Below are positions 15,610 to 24,665 of a stretch of 64,000 bases of DNA, in pieces; the first letter of the stretch is position 1, and the number at the start of each line of letters is the position of its first letter. The stretch is from Orlajensenia sp001423545 (GTDB taxonomy: Bacteria > Actinomycetota > Actinomycetes > Actinomycetales > Microbacteriaceae). The translations under genes were made by a program, and so were the position numbers. Where the stretch lies: the NCBI GenBank assembly GCA_001423545.1, contig LMOK01000001.1, positions 62,001 through 126,000 of the forward strand, written 5' to 3'. Below the pieces are notes generated by a model. The model did no database searches and was not told the origin of the DNA. It saw only the letters and a program-made list of their open reading frames with translations.

Positions 15610-17223
15610 CTACTCGCCGTCGGCCCGGACCTGCTCGGCCTGCTTGAGCACGCTGCGCAGGCTCTCGAAGTAGCCGGCGACGGCGTCGCGCTCGATGCGG
15701 ATCTGCGAGAGGCGGTCCTCGGCGTCGGACACGAGGGCGCGGGTGCGCTCGTCGGCCTCGGCGATGGCCGCCTTGGCACGGGCCTCGGCCTCGCTGATGG
15801 CGTCGGCGGCATCGGACTCCGCCTGGGAGACGAGCGCACGCGACTCGGCCTTGGCCTCGGTGTCGAGGCGGTCGGCCTCCGCGCGGTTCTCCTTCGTGCG
15901 GGCGATCGCCTCGGCGAGCTGGGCGTTGGCGTCGTCGAGGAACTTCTGCGTCTGCGAGACGGCCTCCTGGTGGCGGGCGAGGTGCTCCTGCTCGGCCTCG
16001 TCGCGGCGGGCCTTGAGCTCGACATCGAGGTCGATGCGGGCCTGCTCGGTCTCGCGGCGGAGCTTGCCGACCTCGTGGTCGGCCTTCTTGCGCATGGCGG
16101 AGAGCTGGTTCTCGAGATCGATGCGCGCCTGCTCGGCGTCGGCCTCGAAGTCGGCCTTGGCCTGCTCGTGCTCGAGTGCGAGGTCGGCGCGGGACTGCTC
16201 GACGTCGGCGTCGTGGCGGGCGCGGAGGCGGGCCAGTTCGTGCTCGAGGCGCTGCTTCGCAGCCTCGGACTCCCGGCCCAGGTCGGTCTTGGCCTGCTCG
16301 CGCTCCAGCCCGAGGTCGGCGCGCGTCGCGTCGATCTCGCGCTGCAGGTCGGTGCGCTGCTGGGTGAGCTCGTGGTCGAGAGCGGTACGGGCCTCGGCGA
16401 TCTCGGCGTCGATGGCCTGACGTGCCTCGGCGCTCTCGCGCTCCAGGTCGAGTCGGGCCTGCTCGGTCTCGCGGGCGAGGTCGATGCGCGCCTGCTCGGT
16501 CTCGCGGGCGAGCGTCGCTCGGGCCTGGTCGAGTTCGAGGGCGACCTCGGCACGGGTCTGCTCGGTCTCCTGGGCGAGACCTGCCGCGGCCTCCCGGGCC
16601 TCGGATGCCTCACGATTGGCCACGACGCGGATCTCGGCGGCCTCGTGTTCGGCCTCGGCGCGGATGGCGGCGGTCTCGCGCTTGGCCGTGGCGCGCAGCT
16701 CTGCGGCCTCGGTGGCGATGGCTCCACGGATGGCGGATGCATCGCGGGCGGCATCCTGGGTCAGCAGCTCCTGCTGCTCCTTGGCGCGCGTGACGACGTC
16801 GTCGGCCTCGATGCGGGCATCGTCGAGGATGCGCGCTGCCTTGCCGCGGGCGTCGTTGAGCACGCGCTCGGCCTGGTCGTTGGCCTGGGTGCGGATCTTC
16901 TCGACCTCGCCCGACGCCGAGCTGCGGAGCTTCTCGGCGTCGATGTCGGCCTGGGCGATGAGCCGGGTCGACTGCTCCTCGGCGACGCGGAGCGTGTTCT
17001 CCAGCTTGGTTCCGAGCCCGGAGAACGTCGGGCTTCCGACCTCTTCCAGTTCTGCGCTCAGCTCGTCGATGCGGGCGTTGAGGCGCTTGATGTCCTTGGC
17101 GGCCTCGGTGGCGTGGTTGTTCGACGTGATGACGTCGCGGCGGAGTCCCTGAATGACCTTGTCGACCTCGTCACGGTCGTATCCGCGGAAGACCTGGGTG
17201 AACTCTGTCTCGTCGGTGGCCAA
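15610..17223 (-). CDS. Scy/FilP-like long coiled-coil cytoskeletal protein with DivIVA-like N-terminus
   Basis: 537 residues from TTG, which has AGAAGGAG at good spacing; upstream in-frame sequence lacks protein character. Residues 6-25 (EFTQVFRGYDRDEVDKVIQG) match the DivIVA N-terminal motif. Nearly everything else is coiled coil with Ala/Glu/Arg runs and a strong 11-residue period (ETEQARIDLAR, ETEQARLDLER, LEHEQAKADFE). Scy in Streptomyces organises polar growth with DivIVA and FilP. By analogy this protein may shape or mark poles in the cytoplasm. No membrane segment is present. It is divergent from the membrane protein at 17.4 kb and followed by the AI-2E-type permease. Confidence 0.8.
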   Translation of the reverse strand: MATDETEFTQVFRGYDRDEVDKVIQGLRRDVITSNNHATEAAKDIKRLNARIDELSAELEEVGSPTFSGLGTKLENTLRVAEEQSTRLIAQADIDAEKLRSSASGEVEKIRTQANDQAERVLNDARGKAARILDDARIEADDVVTRAKEQQELLTQDAARDASAIRGAIATEAAELRATAKRETAAIRAEAEHEAAEIRVVANREASEAREAAAGLAQETEQTRAEVALELDQARATLARETEQARIDLARETEQARLDLERESAEARQAIDAEIAEARTALDHELTQQRTDLQREIDATRADLGLEREQAKTDLGRESEAAKQRLEHELARLRARHDADVEQSRADLALEHEQAKADFEADAEQARIDLENQLSAMRKKADHEVGKLRRETEQARIDLDVELKARRDEAEQEHLARHQEAVSQTQKFLDDANAQLAEAIARTKENRAEADRLDTEAKAESRALVSQAESDAADAISEAEARAKAAIAEADERTRALVSDAEDRLSQIRIERDAVAGYFESLRSVLKQAEQVRADGE

Positions 17224-17408
17224 TTGATACTCCTTCTCAGTGCGGCAGCCGGGGGAGAGCATGCACGCCGATGATGATTTTAGTGGGTGTCGGCACCCCA
17301 TCGCATACGACCCCATCCGGGGCGGGTGGGGAGGGCTGAGACGACTCTCAGGGGCGCATCGGTTAGTCTGAGGGGTCTGTGCATCCGGCACACGAGGAGA
17401 GTTCTTAC

Positions 17409-19331
17409 GTGCGATTCGTTCTAGCCATTGCGGCGTTCTTCGTCGCGGCAGTGATGATCGCGTTCGGCATCGCCCAGCGCACCGTGCTGCTCGAACCGTC
17501 GAGCATCGAGCTCGCCGTCACCACGGAGGACGGCGACCCGTACTCCGTCATCGACGCGAGCGCATTACTCGCGCATCCCGGCGCCCAGACCGTGAAGGTC
17601 ACAGGATCCGGACCGGTCATGATGGCCCTCGGCCGGGAAGCCGACGTGACGGCCTGGATCGGCGACGAGCCGTTCGAGACCGTGCGCTTCGACCAGAAGA
17701 CGAACGAGCTGACGACGAAGCCGCCGGCGTCGACGGAGACACCCACGCCGACGCCCACCCCGACACCGACGGGCACGCCGAGCCCCGGTGCCACACCTCC
17801 GGCCACGCCGGCCACCCCGGCTCCGCCTGCAGCCGCCGACGATGCAGCGACCGACGCGACGGCGGATGCAGCAGCCGCGGCCGACCCGACCGCGAACCCC
17901 GCCGGCAGCGACCTCTGGCTCGAGGAGTACTCGGGGACCGGCAGCGTCACCGCCACCCTCAGCATCCCCGAGGGGTACTCGCTGCTCGTCGCCGGTGACG
18001 GTGCCGAGCCGGCGCCGTCGAAGATCAGCATCACCTGGCCGCTCGACAACTCGACTCCGTGGGCCGGGCCTCTCATCGTCGGCGGGCTGGTCCTCCTGCT
18101 GGTCGGCCTCGTGAGCTACCTGTTGGCGCTGCTGCACCTGCGCCGCTCGCGTCGACCGCGACGCAACATGCCGAAGGGGCCCCGGATGCCGAAACTTCCC
18201 CGTGCGCCGAAGCCGAAGACCATCAAGGAGGTCACCGGAAGCGGTGGCGGCCGCCGCGCCATCGGGCGTGCGCCGCGCATCGCGGTGCTGCCCGTGCTGC
18301 TGATCGGCGGGCTGGCCCTGAGCGGATGCTCCTCCGACTACTGGCCCACCTTCGGGCCCGAGCCGACGATCTCCGCATCCGCCACGGCCACGGCCGATTC
18401 GACCCCGGCACCCGTCGCCGACGAGGACATCAAGCCTCCCGCCGTGACGGTGCCCCAGCTCGAGCGCATCGTGCGCAAGATCGCCGTCGTGGCGGGCGAC
18501 GCCGACAAGGCGCTCGATGTCGAGGCGATCAAGACCCGCTTCACCGGGCCGGCCCTCCAGCTGCGCGAGGCCAACTACAAGGTGCGCGCCACGCTTTCCA
18601 CGGAACCCGCGCCCGACGCGATCCCCGCGGCTCCCGTCGTGGTGACAGCCCCGCAGCAGACCGACTCCTGGCCCCGCGTGGTGATGACGGTCATCCAGAA
18701 CCAGGAGGACCCGACCACCAAGCCGACGGCGTTGGTCATGACCCAGAAGTCTCCACGGGACAACTACCTCGTGCGCTACGCGGTCTCGCTCACGGCCGAC
18801 GCCACCGTGCCCGGGCTGGCTCCCGCCGTGATCGGTTCTCCGATCGTCGCGCCCGACTCCGAATTCCTGCTGCTCCCTCCCGATCAGGTGGCCCTCGCCT
18901 ACGCCGACATCCTCCTGCAGGGCGACAAGAGCCAGTACTACCCGCTCTTCGACACCGAGAGCGACCCGCTGATCGCGCAGGTCGGCGTCGCCGCGAAGGA
19001 GAAGACCCGCGCGGCCCTTCCGGCGACCGCCGCGATCGAGTTCACGAACAAGGTGGGCGAAGGTCTCACCATCGCCCTCGCGACGAACGACTCCGGCGCC
19101 GTGGTCACGGCCAACATCAACGAGACCGAGACTGTGAAGCCGACGGATGGCGGCACGGTGTCGCCGCAGAACGCGGCCAAGGCTTATTCGGGTGTCGAGA
19201 ACTCGGCCAAGGGCGTCACCCAGACCTACGGCGACCAGATCCTGTTCTACGTTCCTCCTGCGGGGTCGTCCGAGAAGATCAAGCTCCTCGGGTTCTCGCA
19301 GGGACTCATCTCTGCCTCGGAGGTACCGTGA
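17409..19331 (+). CDS. Multi-segment membrane protein with internal lipobox, unknown function
   Basis: About 640 residues from GTG with an upstream GAGGAG. Order: TM1 (residues ~3-22); extracytoplasmic domain to ~105; Pro/Thr/Ala linker (~107-165, including repeated TPTP); second beta-rich segment; TM2 (~219-244, PLIVGGLVLLLVGLVSYLLA); a basic Pro/Lys/Arg stretch; a third hydrophobic stretch with a lipobox-like end (LLIGGLALSGC, Cys ~307); then ~330 residues resembling a secreted lipoprotein. It looks like a fusion of a bitopic protein and a lipoprotein. The frame is continuous and coding character is uniform, so a sequencing fusion is not obvious. The GTGA overlap couples it to the thioredoxin-fold gene. 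Confidence 0.75.
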   Translation: MRFVLAIAAFFVAAVMIAFGIAQRTVLLEPSSIELAVTTEDGDPYSVIDASALLAHPGAQTVKVTGSGPVMMALGREADVTAWIGDEPFETVRFDQKTNELTTKPPASTETPTPTPTPTPTGTPSPGATPPATPATPAPPAAADDAATDATADAAAAADPTANPAGSDLWLEEYSGTGSVTATLSIPEGYSLLVAGDGAEPAPSKISITWPLDNSTPWAGPLIVGGLVLLLVGLVSYLLALLHLRRSRRPRRNMPKGPRMPKLPRAPKPKTIKEVTGSGGGRRAIGRAPRIAVLPVLLIGGLALSGCSSDYWPTFGPEPTISASATATADSTPAPVADEDIKPPAVTVPQLERIVRKIAVVAGDADKALDVEAIKTRFTGPALQLREANYKVRATLSTEPAPDAIPAAPVVVTAPQQTDSWPRVVMTVIQNQEDPTTKPTALVMTQKSPRDNYLVRYAVSLTADATVPGLAPAVIGSPIVAPDSEFLLLPPDQVALAYADILLQGDKSQYYPLFDTESDPLIAQVGVAAKEKTRAALPATAAIEFTNKVGEGLTIALATNDSGAVVTANINETETVKPTDGGTVSPQNAAKAYSGVENSAKGVTQTYGDQILFYVPPAGSSEKIKLLGFSQGLISASEVP

Positions 19332-20296
19332 CCAATCTTCCCCCAGTACCGTCCCGCCTGAGCGGCGCCGTCGACCTGTCCCCGCTCGCGAACCGTCCTC
19401 AGCCGGGTGCGCCCGGGGCCGCAGCGGGTGGCGGAGCTCCCGCCGCCGCCGGTGCAGCGGTCCAGGTGCCGAGCCTCGTGCTCACCGGCACCGACGAGAA
19501 CTTCGGCGAGGTGCTCGAGCTCTCTCAGCATGTTCCCGTGATCGTCGACCTCGCGGCCGACTGGGCCGAGGAGTCGGTGGCGTTCACCGCCGTTCTGCAG
19601 AAGCTCGTGCGCAGCTTCGGCGGGCGCTTCGTGCTGGCCACGGTGCAGGCCGAGGCGAACCCTCAGCTCGCCCAGGCCTTCAGGGTCGAGTCGGTGCCGA
19701 CCACCGCCGCCATCGTGTCGGGCCAGCCCGTTCCGCTGTTCGCCGGTGTCGTTCCCGAGGAGCAGGCGCGCGGCGTTCTCGAGCAGGTGCTGCAGTTGGC
19801 CGCACAGAACGGTGTCACGGGCACCGCGACCGCTCTCGACGCTGATGCCGCAACCGAGGCTCCCGAGCCGGTCGAGAAGCCGCTGCCACCCCACCACGCC
19901 GAGGCGTACGCCGCCATCGAGGACGGCGACTACCCGGCCGCGATCGGCCACTACAAGACGGCGATCGCCCAGAACCCGGCCGACCGCGAGGCCGTCGCCG
20001 GGCTCGCCCAGGTGAGCCTGTTGTTCCGCCTGCAGGGCAAGACCATCGACCAGATCCGCAACGGCGCTGCGGCCGCACCCGACGACCTCGACGCGCAGCT
20101 CGACGTCGCCGACCTCGACCTGTCGGGCGGACACATCGAGGACGCCTTCGACCGCCTGCTCACGGTGTTCCCGAAGCTGGATGCCGCGGGCAGGAACGTG
20201 GTGCGCGAGCGCCTGCTGGAGCTCTTCGAGGTCGTCGGTCTCGATGACCCGCGCGTGGCCCCGGCCCGTCGTCGGTTGACGGCACTGCTGTACTGA
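19328..20296 (+). CDS. Thioredoxin-fold/TPR protein lacking active-site cysteines (CnoX-like)
   Basis: 322 residues. An Ala/Gly/Pro-rich N-terminus (~1-55) precedes a thioredoxin domain: HVPVIVDLAADWAEESVAFT aligns with the VxVDFWAxWCxxCk region, but both cysteines are replaced (Ala and Ser). The cis-Pro loop VESVPTTAAIVSGQPV is intact. The C-terminal half is tetratricopeptide-like (EAYAAIEDGDYPAAIGHYKTA; DLDAQLDVADLDLSGG). This architecture matches CnoX/YbbN co-chaperones, which hand clients to GroEL/DnaK and are redox-inactive in many bacteria. It is cytoplasmic and overlaps the upstream gene by four bases. Confidence 0.88.
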   Translation: MTNLPPVPSRLSGAVDLSPLANRPQPGAPGAAAGGGAPAAAGAAVQVPSLVLTGTDENFGEVLELSQHVPVIVDLAADWAEESVAFTAVLQKLVRSFGGRFVLATVQAEANPQLAQAFRVESVPTTAAIVSGQPVPLFAGVVPEEQARGVLEQVLQLAAQNGVTGTATALDADAATEAPEPVEKPLPPHHAEAYAAIEDGDYPAAIGHYKTAIAQNPADREAVAGLAQVSLLFRLQGKTIDQIRNGAAAAPDDLDAQLDVADLDLSGGHIEDAFDRLLTVFPKLDAAGRNVVRERLLELFEVVGLDDPRVAPARRRLTALLY

Positions 20297-20330
20297 GGCC
20301 TGTCGCTCCGCTACTCGACCAACGGGTGGG

Positions 20331-22547
20331 CTACCGCTGCAGTTTCAGCCAGAGCCCTCCCAGCGGCGGCAGCGTGACCGCGGCGGAGGCCGGACGCCCG
20401 GCCCAGGGCGTGGCGGTCGCCTCGACGCCGCCCAGGTTGCCCACGCCGGAGCCGCCGTAGGCTGCGGCATCCGTGTTCATGATCTCGTCCCAGCGTCCGG
20501 CGAACGGCAGGCCGACGCGGTAGTCGCCGTGCGGGTTGCCGGCGAAGTTCATGATGCAGGCGATCACGTCGCCGTTGCCGTCCTTGCGGAGGAACGACAC
20601 GACGTTCTGCTCGGCAGCGCCGCCGTCGATCCACTCGAAGCCGCTCGAGTCGTTGTCGAGAGCCCACAGGCTCGGGTTCTCCCGGTACACGCGGTTGAGC
20701 GCGCCGACGAGGTCGAAGAGGCCACGGTGGCTGGGCTGGTCGAGCACCCACCAGTCGAGTCCGCGCTCCTCGCTCCACTCGGACGGCTGGCCGAACTCCT
20801 GGCCCATGAAGAGCAGCTGCTTGCCGGGGTGGGCCCACATGAAGGCGAGGTAGGCGCGCACGTTGGCGAGCTTCTGCCAGTGGTCGCCCGGCATCTTGGC
20901 CAGCAGTGATCCCTTGCCGTGCACGACCTCGTCGTGGCTGATCGGCAGCATGAAGTTCTCGCTGAACGCGTAGAGGAACGAGAACGTGATCTCGCTGTGG
21001 TGGTAGGACCGGTACATCGGGTCCTCTTGGATGTACTGGAGCGAGTCGTGCATCCAGCCCATGTTCCACTTGAAGCCGAAGCCGAGTCCTCCGGCGGAGG
21101 TGGGCGCGGTGACGCCCTTCCAGCTGGTGGACTCCTCGGCGATCATGACGACGCCGGGGTTGCGCTTGTAGGCCGTGGCCGTCGCCTCCTGCAGGAACGA
21201 GATCGCCTCGAGGTTCTCGCGTCCGCCGTGGATGTTGGGCTCCCACTCGCCGTCCTTGCGGGAGTAGTCGAGGTAGAGCATCGAGGCCACGGCGTCGACG
21301 CGCAGGCCGTCGACGTGGAACTCCTCGAGCCAGAACAGGGCGTTCGCCACGAGGAAGTTGCGCACCTGGCGGTTGCCGAAGTCGAAGACCAGGGTTCCCC
21401 AGTCCTTCTGCTCGCCGCGGCGCGGGTCGGGGTGCTCGTACAGGGGCGCTCCGTCGAAGTTCGCCAGGGCCCACTCGTCCTTCGGGAAGTGGCCGGGCAC
21501 CCAGTCCATGAGCACACCGATGCCGGCCTGGTGCAGGCGGTCGATCAGGTAGCGCAGGTCGTCGGGGTGGCCGTACCGGCTGGTGACGGCGTAGTAGCCG
21601 GTGACCTGGTAGCCCCAGGATCCGCCGAACGGATGCTCGGCCAGCGGCATGAACTCGACGTGCGTGAAGCCCAGCTCGTTCACGTACTCGATGAGCTGGT
21701 CGGCGGCGTCGCGGTAGTTCAAGCCCGGGCGCCAGGATCCGAAGTGCAGCTCGTAGACGCTCATCGGGTCGTCGTGCACGTCGTGCGAGGCGCGATGCGT
21801 CATCCACTCGCCGTCGTTCCAGGTGTAGCTCGATTCCCCGATGACGGATGCCGTCGCCGGAGGAACCTCGGTGAACCTGGCCATCGGGTCGGCCCGCCGC
21901 ACCCACTCGCCGCCCTGGGTGAGCAGCTCGAACTTGTAGGTGCTGCCCGGGTGCAGCTCGGGAACGAAGATCTCCCAGACACCCGACCCGCCCATGCTGC
22001 GCATCGAGTGCTGGGTGCCGTCCCAGCCGTTGAAGTCGCCGATGACGCGCACGGCGCGGGCTCGTGGTGCCCAGACCGTGAACGACGTGCCGCGCGTGCC
22101 GGCGGTGACGCCGACGTGCTCGCGATAGTGCGCGCCGAGCACGTCCCAGAGGCGCTCGTGCCTGCCCTCGCCGATGAGGTGCAGGTCGAGCTCGCCGATC
22201 GACGGCAGGTAGCGGTAGGGGTCGTCGGCGATCCAGTGGGCGCCGTCGGCGTAGCGGGTCTCCAGCGTGTAGTCCTGCACGCCGAGCACGCTGACGCCCT
22301 GCCAGATGCCGGAGCCGATGTGCGCCAGCTCGATGTGGGCGCCTGAAGGCAGCACGGCGTGCACGCTCTCGGCGAGAGGTCGCAGCGCGCGGATGACCGT
22401 CACCGGGTCGCCGACGCCGGCGGCGTCGACGAGGTGCTGGCCCAGCACCGAGTGCGGGTCGAAGTGGCTGCCCGTGGCGAGGGTGGCCAGCAGTTCGGGG
22501 GAGAGCTCGGGCAGGCTCAGGGCGACCTCGGCGTCGTCGCGTGTCAT
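20331..22547 (-). CDS. glgB: 1,4-alpha-glucan branching enzyme
   Basis: 738 residues, the family's usual length. The N-terminal ~100 residues form the N1 carbohydrate module, then a CBM48 domain (SFTVWAPRARAVRVIGDFNGWDG). The (beta/alpha)8 catalytic domain has EFMPLAEHPFGGSWGYQVTGYYA, the nucleophile Asp in DGLRVDAVASMLYLDYSR and the acid Glu in IAEESTSWKGVT, followed by the C-terminal beta domain. It forms alpha-1,6 branches in glycogen. Start ATG overlaps the glgE stop (ATGA), so the two enzymes are translationally coupled. It is convergent with the thioredoxin-fold gene. Confidence 0.97.
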   Translation of the reverse strand: MTRDDAEVALSLPELSPELLATLATGSHFDPHSVLGQHLVDAAGVGDPVTVIRALRPLAESVHAVLPSGAHIELAHIGSGIWQGVSVLGVQDYTLETRYADGAHWIADDPYRYLPSIGELDLHLIGEGRHERLWDVLGAHYREHVGVTAGTRGTSFTVWAPRARAVRVIGDFNGWDGTQHSMRSMGGSGVWEIFVPELHPGSTYKFELLTQGGEWVRRADPMARFTEVPPATASVIGESSYTWNDGEWMTHRASHDVHDDPMSVYELHFGSWRPGLNYRDAADQLIEYVNELGFTHVEFMPLAEHPFGGSWGYQVTGYYAVTSRYGHPDDLRYLIDRLHQAGIGVLMDWVPGHFPKDEWALANFDGAPLYEHPDPRRGEQKDWGTLVFDFGNRQVRNFLVANALFWLEEFHVDGLRVDAVASMLYLDYSRKDGEWEPNIHGGRENLEAISFLQEATATAYKRNPGVVMIAEESTSWKGVTAPTSAGGLGFGFKWNMGWMHDSLQYIQEDPMYRSYHHSEITFSFLYAFSENFMLPISHDEVVHGKGSLLAKMPGDHWQKLANVRAYLAFMWAHPGKQLLFMGQEFGQPSEWSEERGLDWWVLDQPSHRGLFDLVGALNRVYRENPSLWALDNDSSGFEWIDGGAAEQNVVSFLRKDGNGDVIACIMNFAGNPHGDYRVGLPFAGRWDEIMNTDAAAYGGSGVGNLGGVEATATPWAGRPASAAVTLPPLGGLWLKLQR

Positions 22548-24580
22548 GCGGGGATTCCCTTCGATGCTGCATCCGTCACTGAGACGGGTCGGACGTGCAG
22601 GATGTGCACTGGGGTCGTGAACGAGTCGAGGCGCACGTAGTTGTGCTCTCCCCAGGTCCAGACGGAACCGGTGACGAGGTCGTGCACCTCGAAGAGGCCG
22701 TCGGACGGCAGGCCGAACGCCGTGGGGTCGAGGTGCACCGTGGTCTCGCGCACCGAGTGGGGGTCGACGTTGGCGACCACGATGATCGAGTCGGACACGC
22801 CGGTCGGCGTGAACGCGCCGTCGATGTGCTTCGAGAACACCAGCACGGCGTCGTCGTCGCTGCCGTGGAAACGGATGTTGCGCAGCTGTCCGAGAGCCGG
22901 GTGGGTCGAACGGATGTGGTTCAGGATGCCGATGAAGAGTGCGAGCGAGCGCTCCGACTTCTCGGCGGCCGCGAAGTCGCGCGGCTTGTACTCGTACTTC
23001 TCGTTGTCGATGGCCTCCTCGGCGCCCGGGCGGGCGACCGCCTCGAACAGCTCGAAGCCGGAGTAGACGCCCCACGTGGGTGCCATCGTCGCAGCGAGGG
23101 CGGCGCGGATGGTGAACGCGGCCGGGCCACCGAACTGCAGGTACTCGGTGAGGATGTCGGGCGTGTTCACGAACAGGTTCGGGCGCAGGAAGTCGGCCGT
23201 CTCGGTCGAGAGGGAGGTGAGGAACTCCTCGAGCTCCTCCTTCGTGTTGCGCCAGGTGAAGTACGTGTACGACTGCTGGAAGCCGACCTTCGCGAGTCCC
23301 TGCAGCAGCGCCGGCCTGGTGAAGGCCTCGGCGAGGAAGACGATGTCGGGGTTCTCGGCGTTGACGGTGCCGATGAGCCACTCCCAGAAGTCGAGTGGCT
23401 TGGTGTGCGGGTTGTCGACTCGGAAGATGCGCACGCCCTGGGCGATCCAGTGCCTGATGAGCCGCAGCGACTCCTGGCGGATGCCCTCGGGGTCGTTGTC
23501 GAAGTTGATCGGATAGATGTCCTGGTACTTCTTCGGCGGGTTCTCGGCGAAGGCGATGGTGCCGTCGGGCAGGGTGGTGAACCACTCCGGGTGCTCGGTG
23601 ACCCACGGGTGGTCGGGCGAGGCCTGCAGTGCGAAGTCGAGAGCGATCTCGAGGCCGGCCTCCCGGGCCTTGCCGACGAAGTAGCGGAAGTCGGCGAGGG
23701 TTCCGAGATCGGGGTGGATGGCGTCGTGGCCGCCCTCGGCCGAGCCGATGGCCCACGGCGAGCCCGGATCGTTCGGCCCGGCGTCGAGGGTGTTGTTCGG
23801 CCCCTTGCGGAAGGCGCGGCCGATGGGGTGGATGGGCGGCAGGTAGAGCACGTCGAAGCCCATCGCCGCCACGGCGGGGAGGCGCTTCGCGGCCGTGCGG
23901 AAGGTGCCGCTCTTCCACGATCCGTCGGGCAGCTTCTTCGCGCCCTCGGAGCGCGGGAAGAACTCGTACCAGGAGCCACGTCCGGCTCGGGTGCGCTCGA
24001 CGCGGATGACGCGTGCAGGGGAGTGCGACTCGAGGCTGGCGACGGGGTGGCGCCCGATGATCTCGTGCAGGCGCGGGTCGGCCGACACGGCCAGGCGGGC
24101 GGCATCCGTCTTCGAGACATCGGTCAGCTTCTTCGCGGCCGCGCTCAGCAGGCGCCGATCGGCGAGCGGGCGGGCCTTGTCGGCCCCGGCCCCAGCGAGC
24201 AGCCCGGCGCCGATGGTGAACATGAGCTCGACGTCGACACCGGCGGGAACCTTGAGCTCGGCGTTGTGCACCCAGGTCTCGAAGTCGTCGGCGAAGGCCC
24301 GCACGCGCCAGGACCACTCGCCCTGCACGTCGAGCAGCACCTGAGCCTCCCAGCGATCGGTGCCTGCAGCGAGGGGCTTCATGCGGTGAACGGATGCCGC
24401 CCCTGTCGGGTCGGTGATCACCAGCTCGACGCCGATGAGGTCGTGGCCCTCCCGGAAGGCGGTCGCGCGGAACGGCACCACCTCGCCGACGAAGGCCTTC
24501 GCCGGCCAGAGATCGTCGTTGATCTGCGGCGAGAGGTCGAGAACGGGAATACGGCCTGCTGACACTGTTGTGAAACTCAC
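22544..24580 (-). CDS. glgE: Alpha-1,4-glucan:maltose-1-phosphate maltosyltransferase
   Basis: 678 residues from GTG. GH13_3 hallmarks: N-terminal DUF3416-type beta domain, AMGFDVLYLPPIHPIGRAFRKGPNNTL, GSPWAIGSAEGGH, DFALQASPDHPWVTEHPEWF, the nucleophile Asp in IFRVDNPHTKPLDFWEWLI and the general acid Glu in FLAEAFTRPALL. It transfers maltosyl from alpha-maltose-1-phosphate to glucan ends, the polymerising step of the GlgE pathway known from Mycobacterium and Streptomyces. It is coupled to glgB. The donor-making genes (treS-mak or glgM) are not in this window. A TACGGT -10 box six bases before the GTG suggests a leaderless transcript. Confidence 0.96.
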   Translation of the reverse strand: MSFTTVSAGRIPVLDLSPQINDDLWPAKAFVGEVVPFRATAFREGHDLIGVELVITDPTGAASVHRMKPLAAGTDRWEAQVLLDVQGEWSWRVRAFADDFETWVHNAELKVPAGVDVELMFTIGAGLLAGAGADKARPLADRRLLSAAAKKLTDVSKTDAARLAVSADPRLHEIIGRHPVASLESHSPARVIRVERTRAGRGSWYEFFPRSEGAKKLPDGSWKSGTFRTAAKRLPAVAAMGFDVLYLPPIHPIGRAFRKGPNNTLDAGPNDPGSPWAIGSAEGGHDAIHPDLGTLADFRYFVGKAREAGLEIALDFALQASPDHPWVTEHPEWFTTLPDGTIAFAENPPKKYQDIYPINFDNDPEGIRQESLRLIRHWIAQGVRIFRVDNPHTKPLDFWEWLIGTVNAENPDIVFLAEAFTRPALLQGLAKVGFQQSYTYFTWRNTKEELEEFLTSLSTETADFLRPNLFVNTPDILTEYLQFGGPAAFTIRAALAATMAPTWGVYSGFELFEAVARPGAEEAIDNEKYEYKPRDFAAAEKSERSLALFIGILNHIRSTHPALGQLRNIRFHGSDDDAVLVFSKHIDGAFTPTGVSDSIIVVANVDPHSVRETTVHLDPTAFGLPSDGLFEVHDLVTGSVWTWGEHNYVRLDSFTTPVHILHVRPVSVTDAASKGIPA

Positions 24581-24586
24581 TCTCCG

Positions 24587-24592
24587 ACCGTA
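24587..24592 (-). promoter_or_regulatory. -10 box TACGGT of glgE-glgB, leaderless
   Basis: Read on the minus strand, TACGGT is followed by six bases (CGGAGA) and the glgE GTG. The divergent glgP start is only 85 bp away. Confidence 0.55.
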
Positions 24593-24652
24593 GCGCCGAT
24601 CGGGTGCGGCGCGCTGAGGGTTGACGTTTACACGCCGGTCACATCACGGCCA

Positions 24653-24658
24653 TAGGGT
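24653..24658 (+). promoter_or_regulatory. -10 box TAGGGT of glgP, near-leaderless
   Basis: TAGGGT ends seven bases before the GTG at 24666. A TTTACA-like -35 lies about 20 bases upstream, and TTGACG occurs slightly further away. The promoter shares its short intergenic region with glgE. Confidence 0.5.
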
Positions 24659-24665
24659 GAGTCGG

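Noticed and set aside
20331..24317. 1328-codon frame that appears to fuse glgB with upstream sequence
   Set aside because: The glgB frame simply lacks stops upstream; the real start overlaps the glgE stop, and the upstream part is a shadow of glgE in another frame.
22595..24562. 655-codon open frame opposite glgE
   Set aside because: The minus strand encodes an unambiguous GlgE; the plus-strand frame is a compositional shadow rich in Val, Glu, Gly and Arg.
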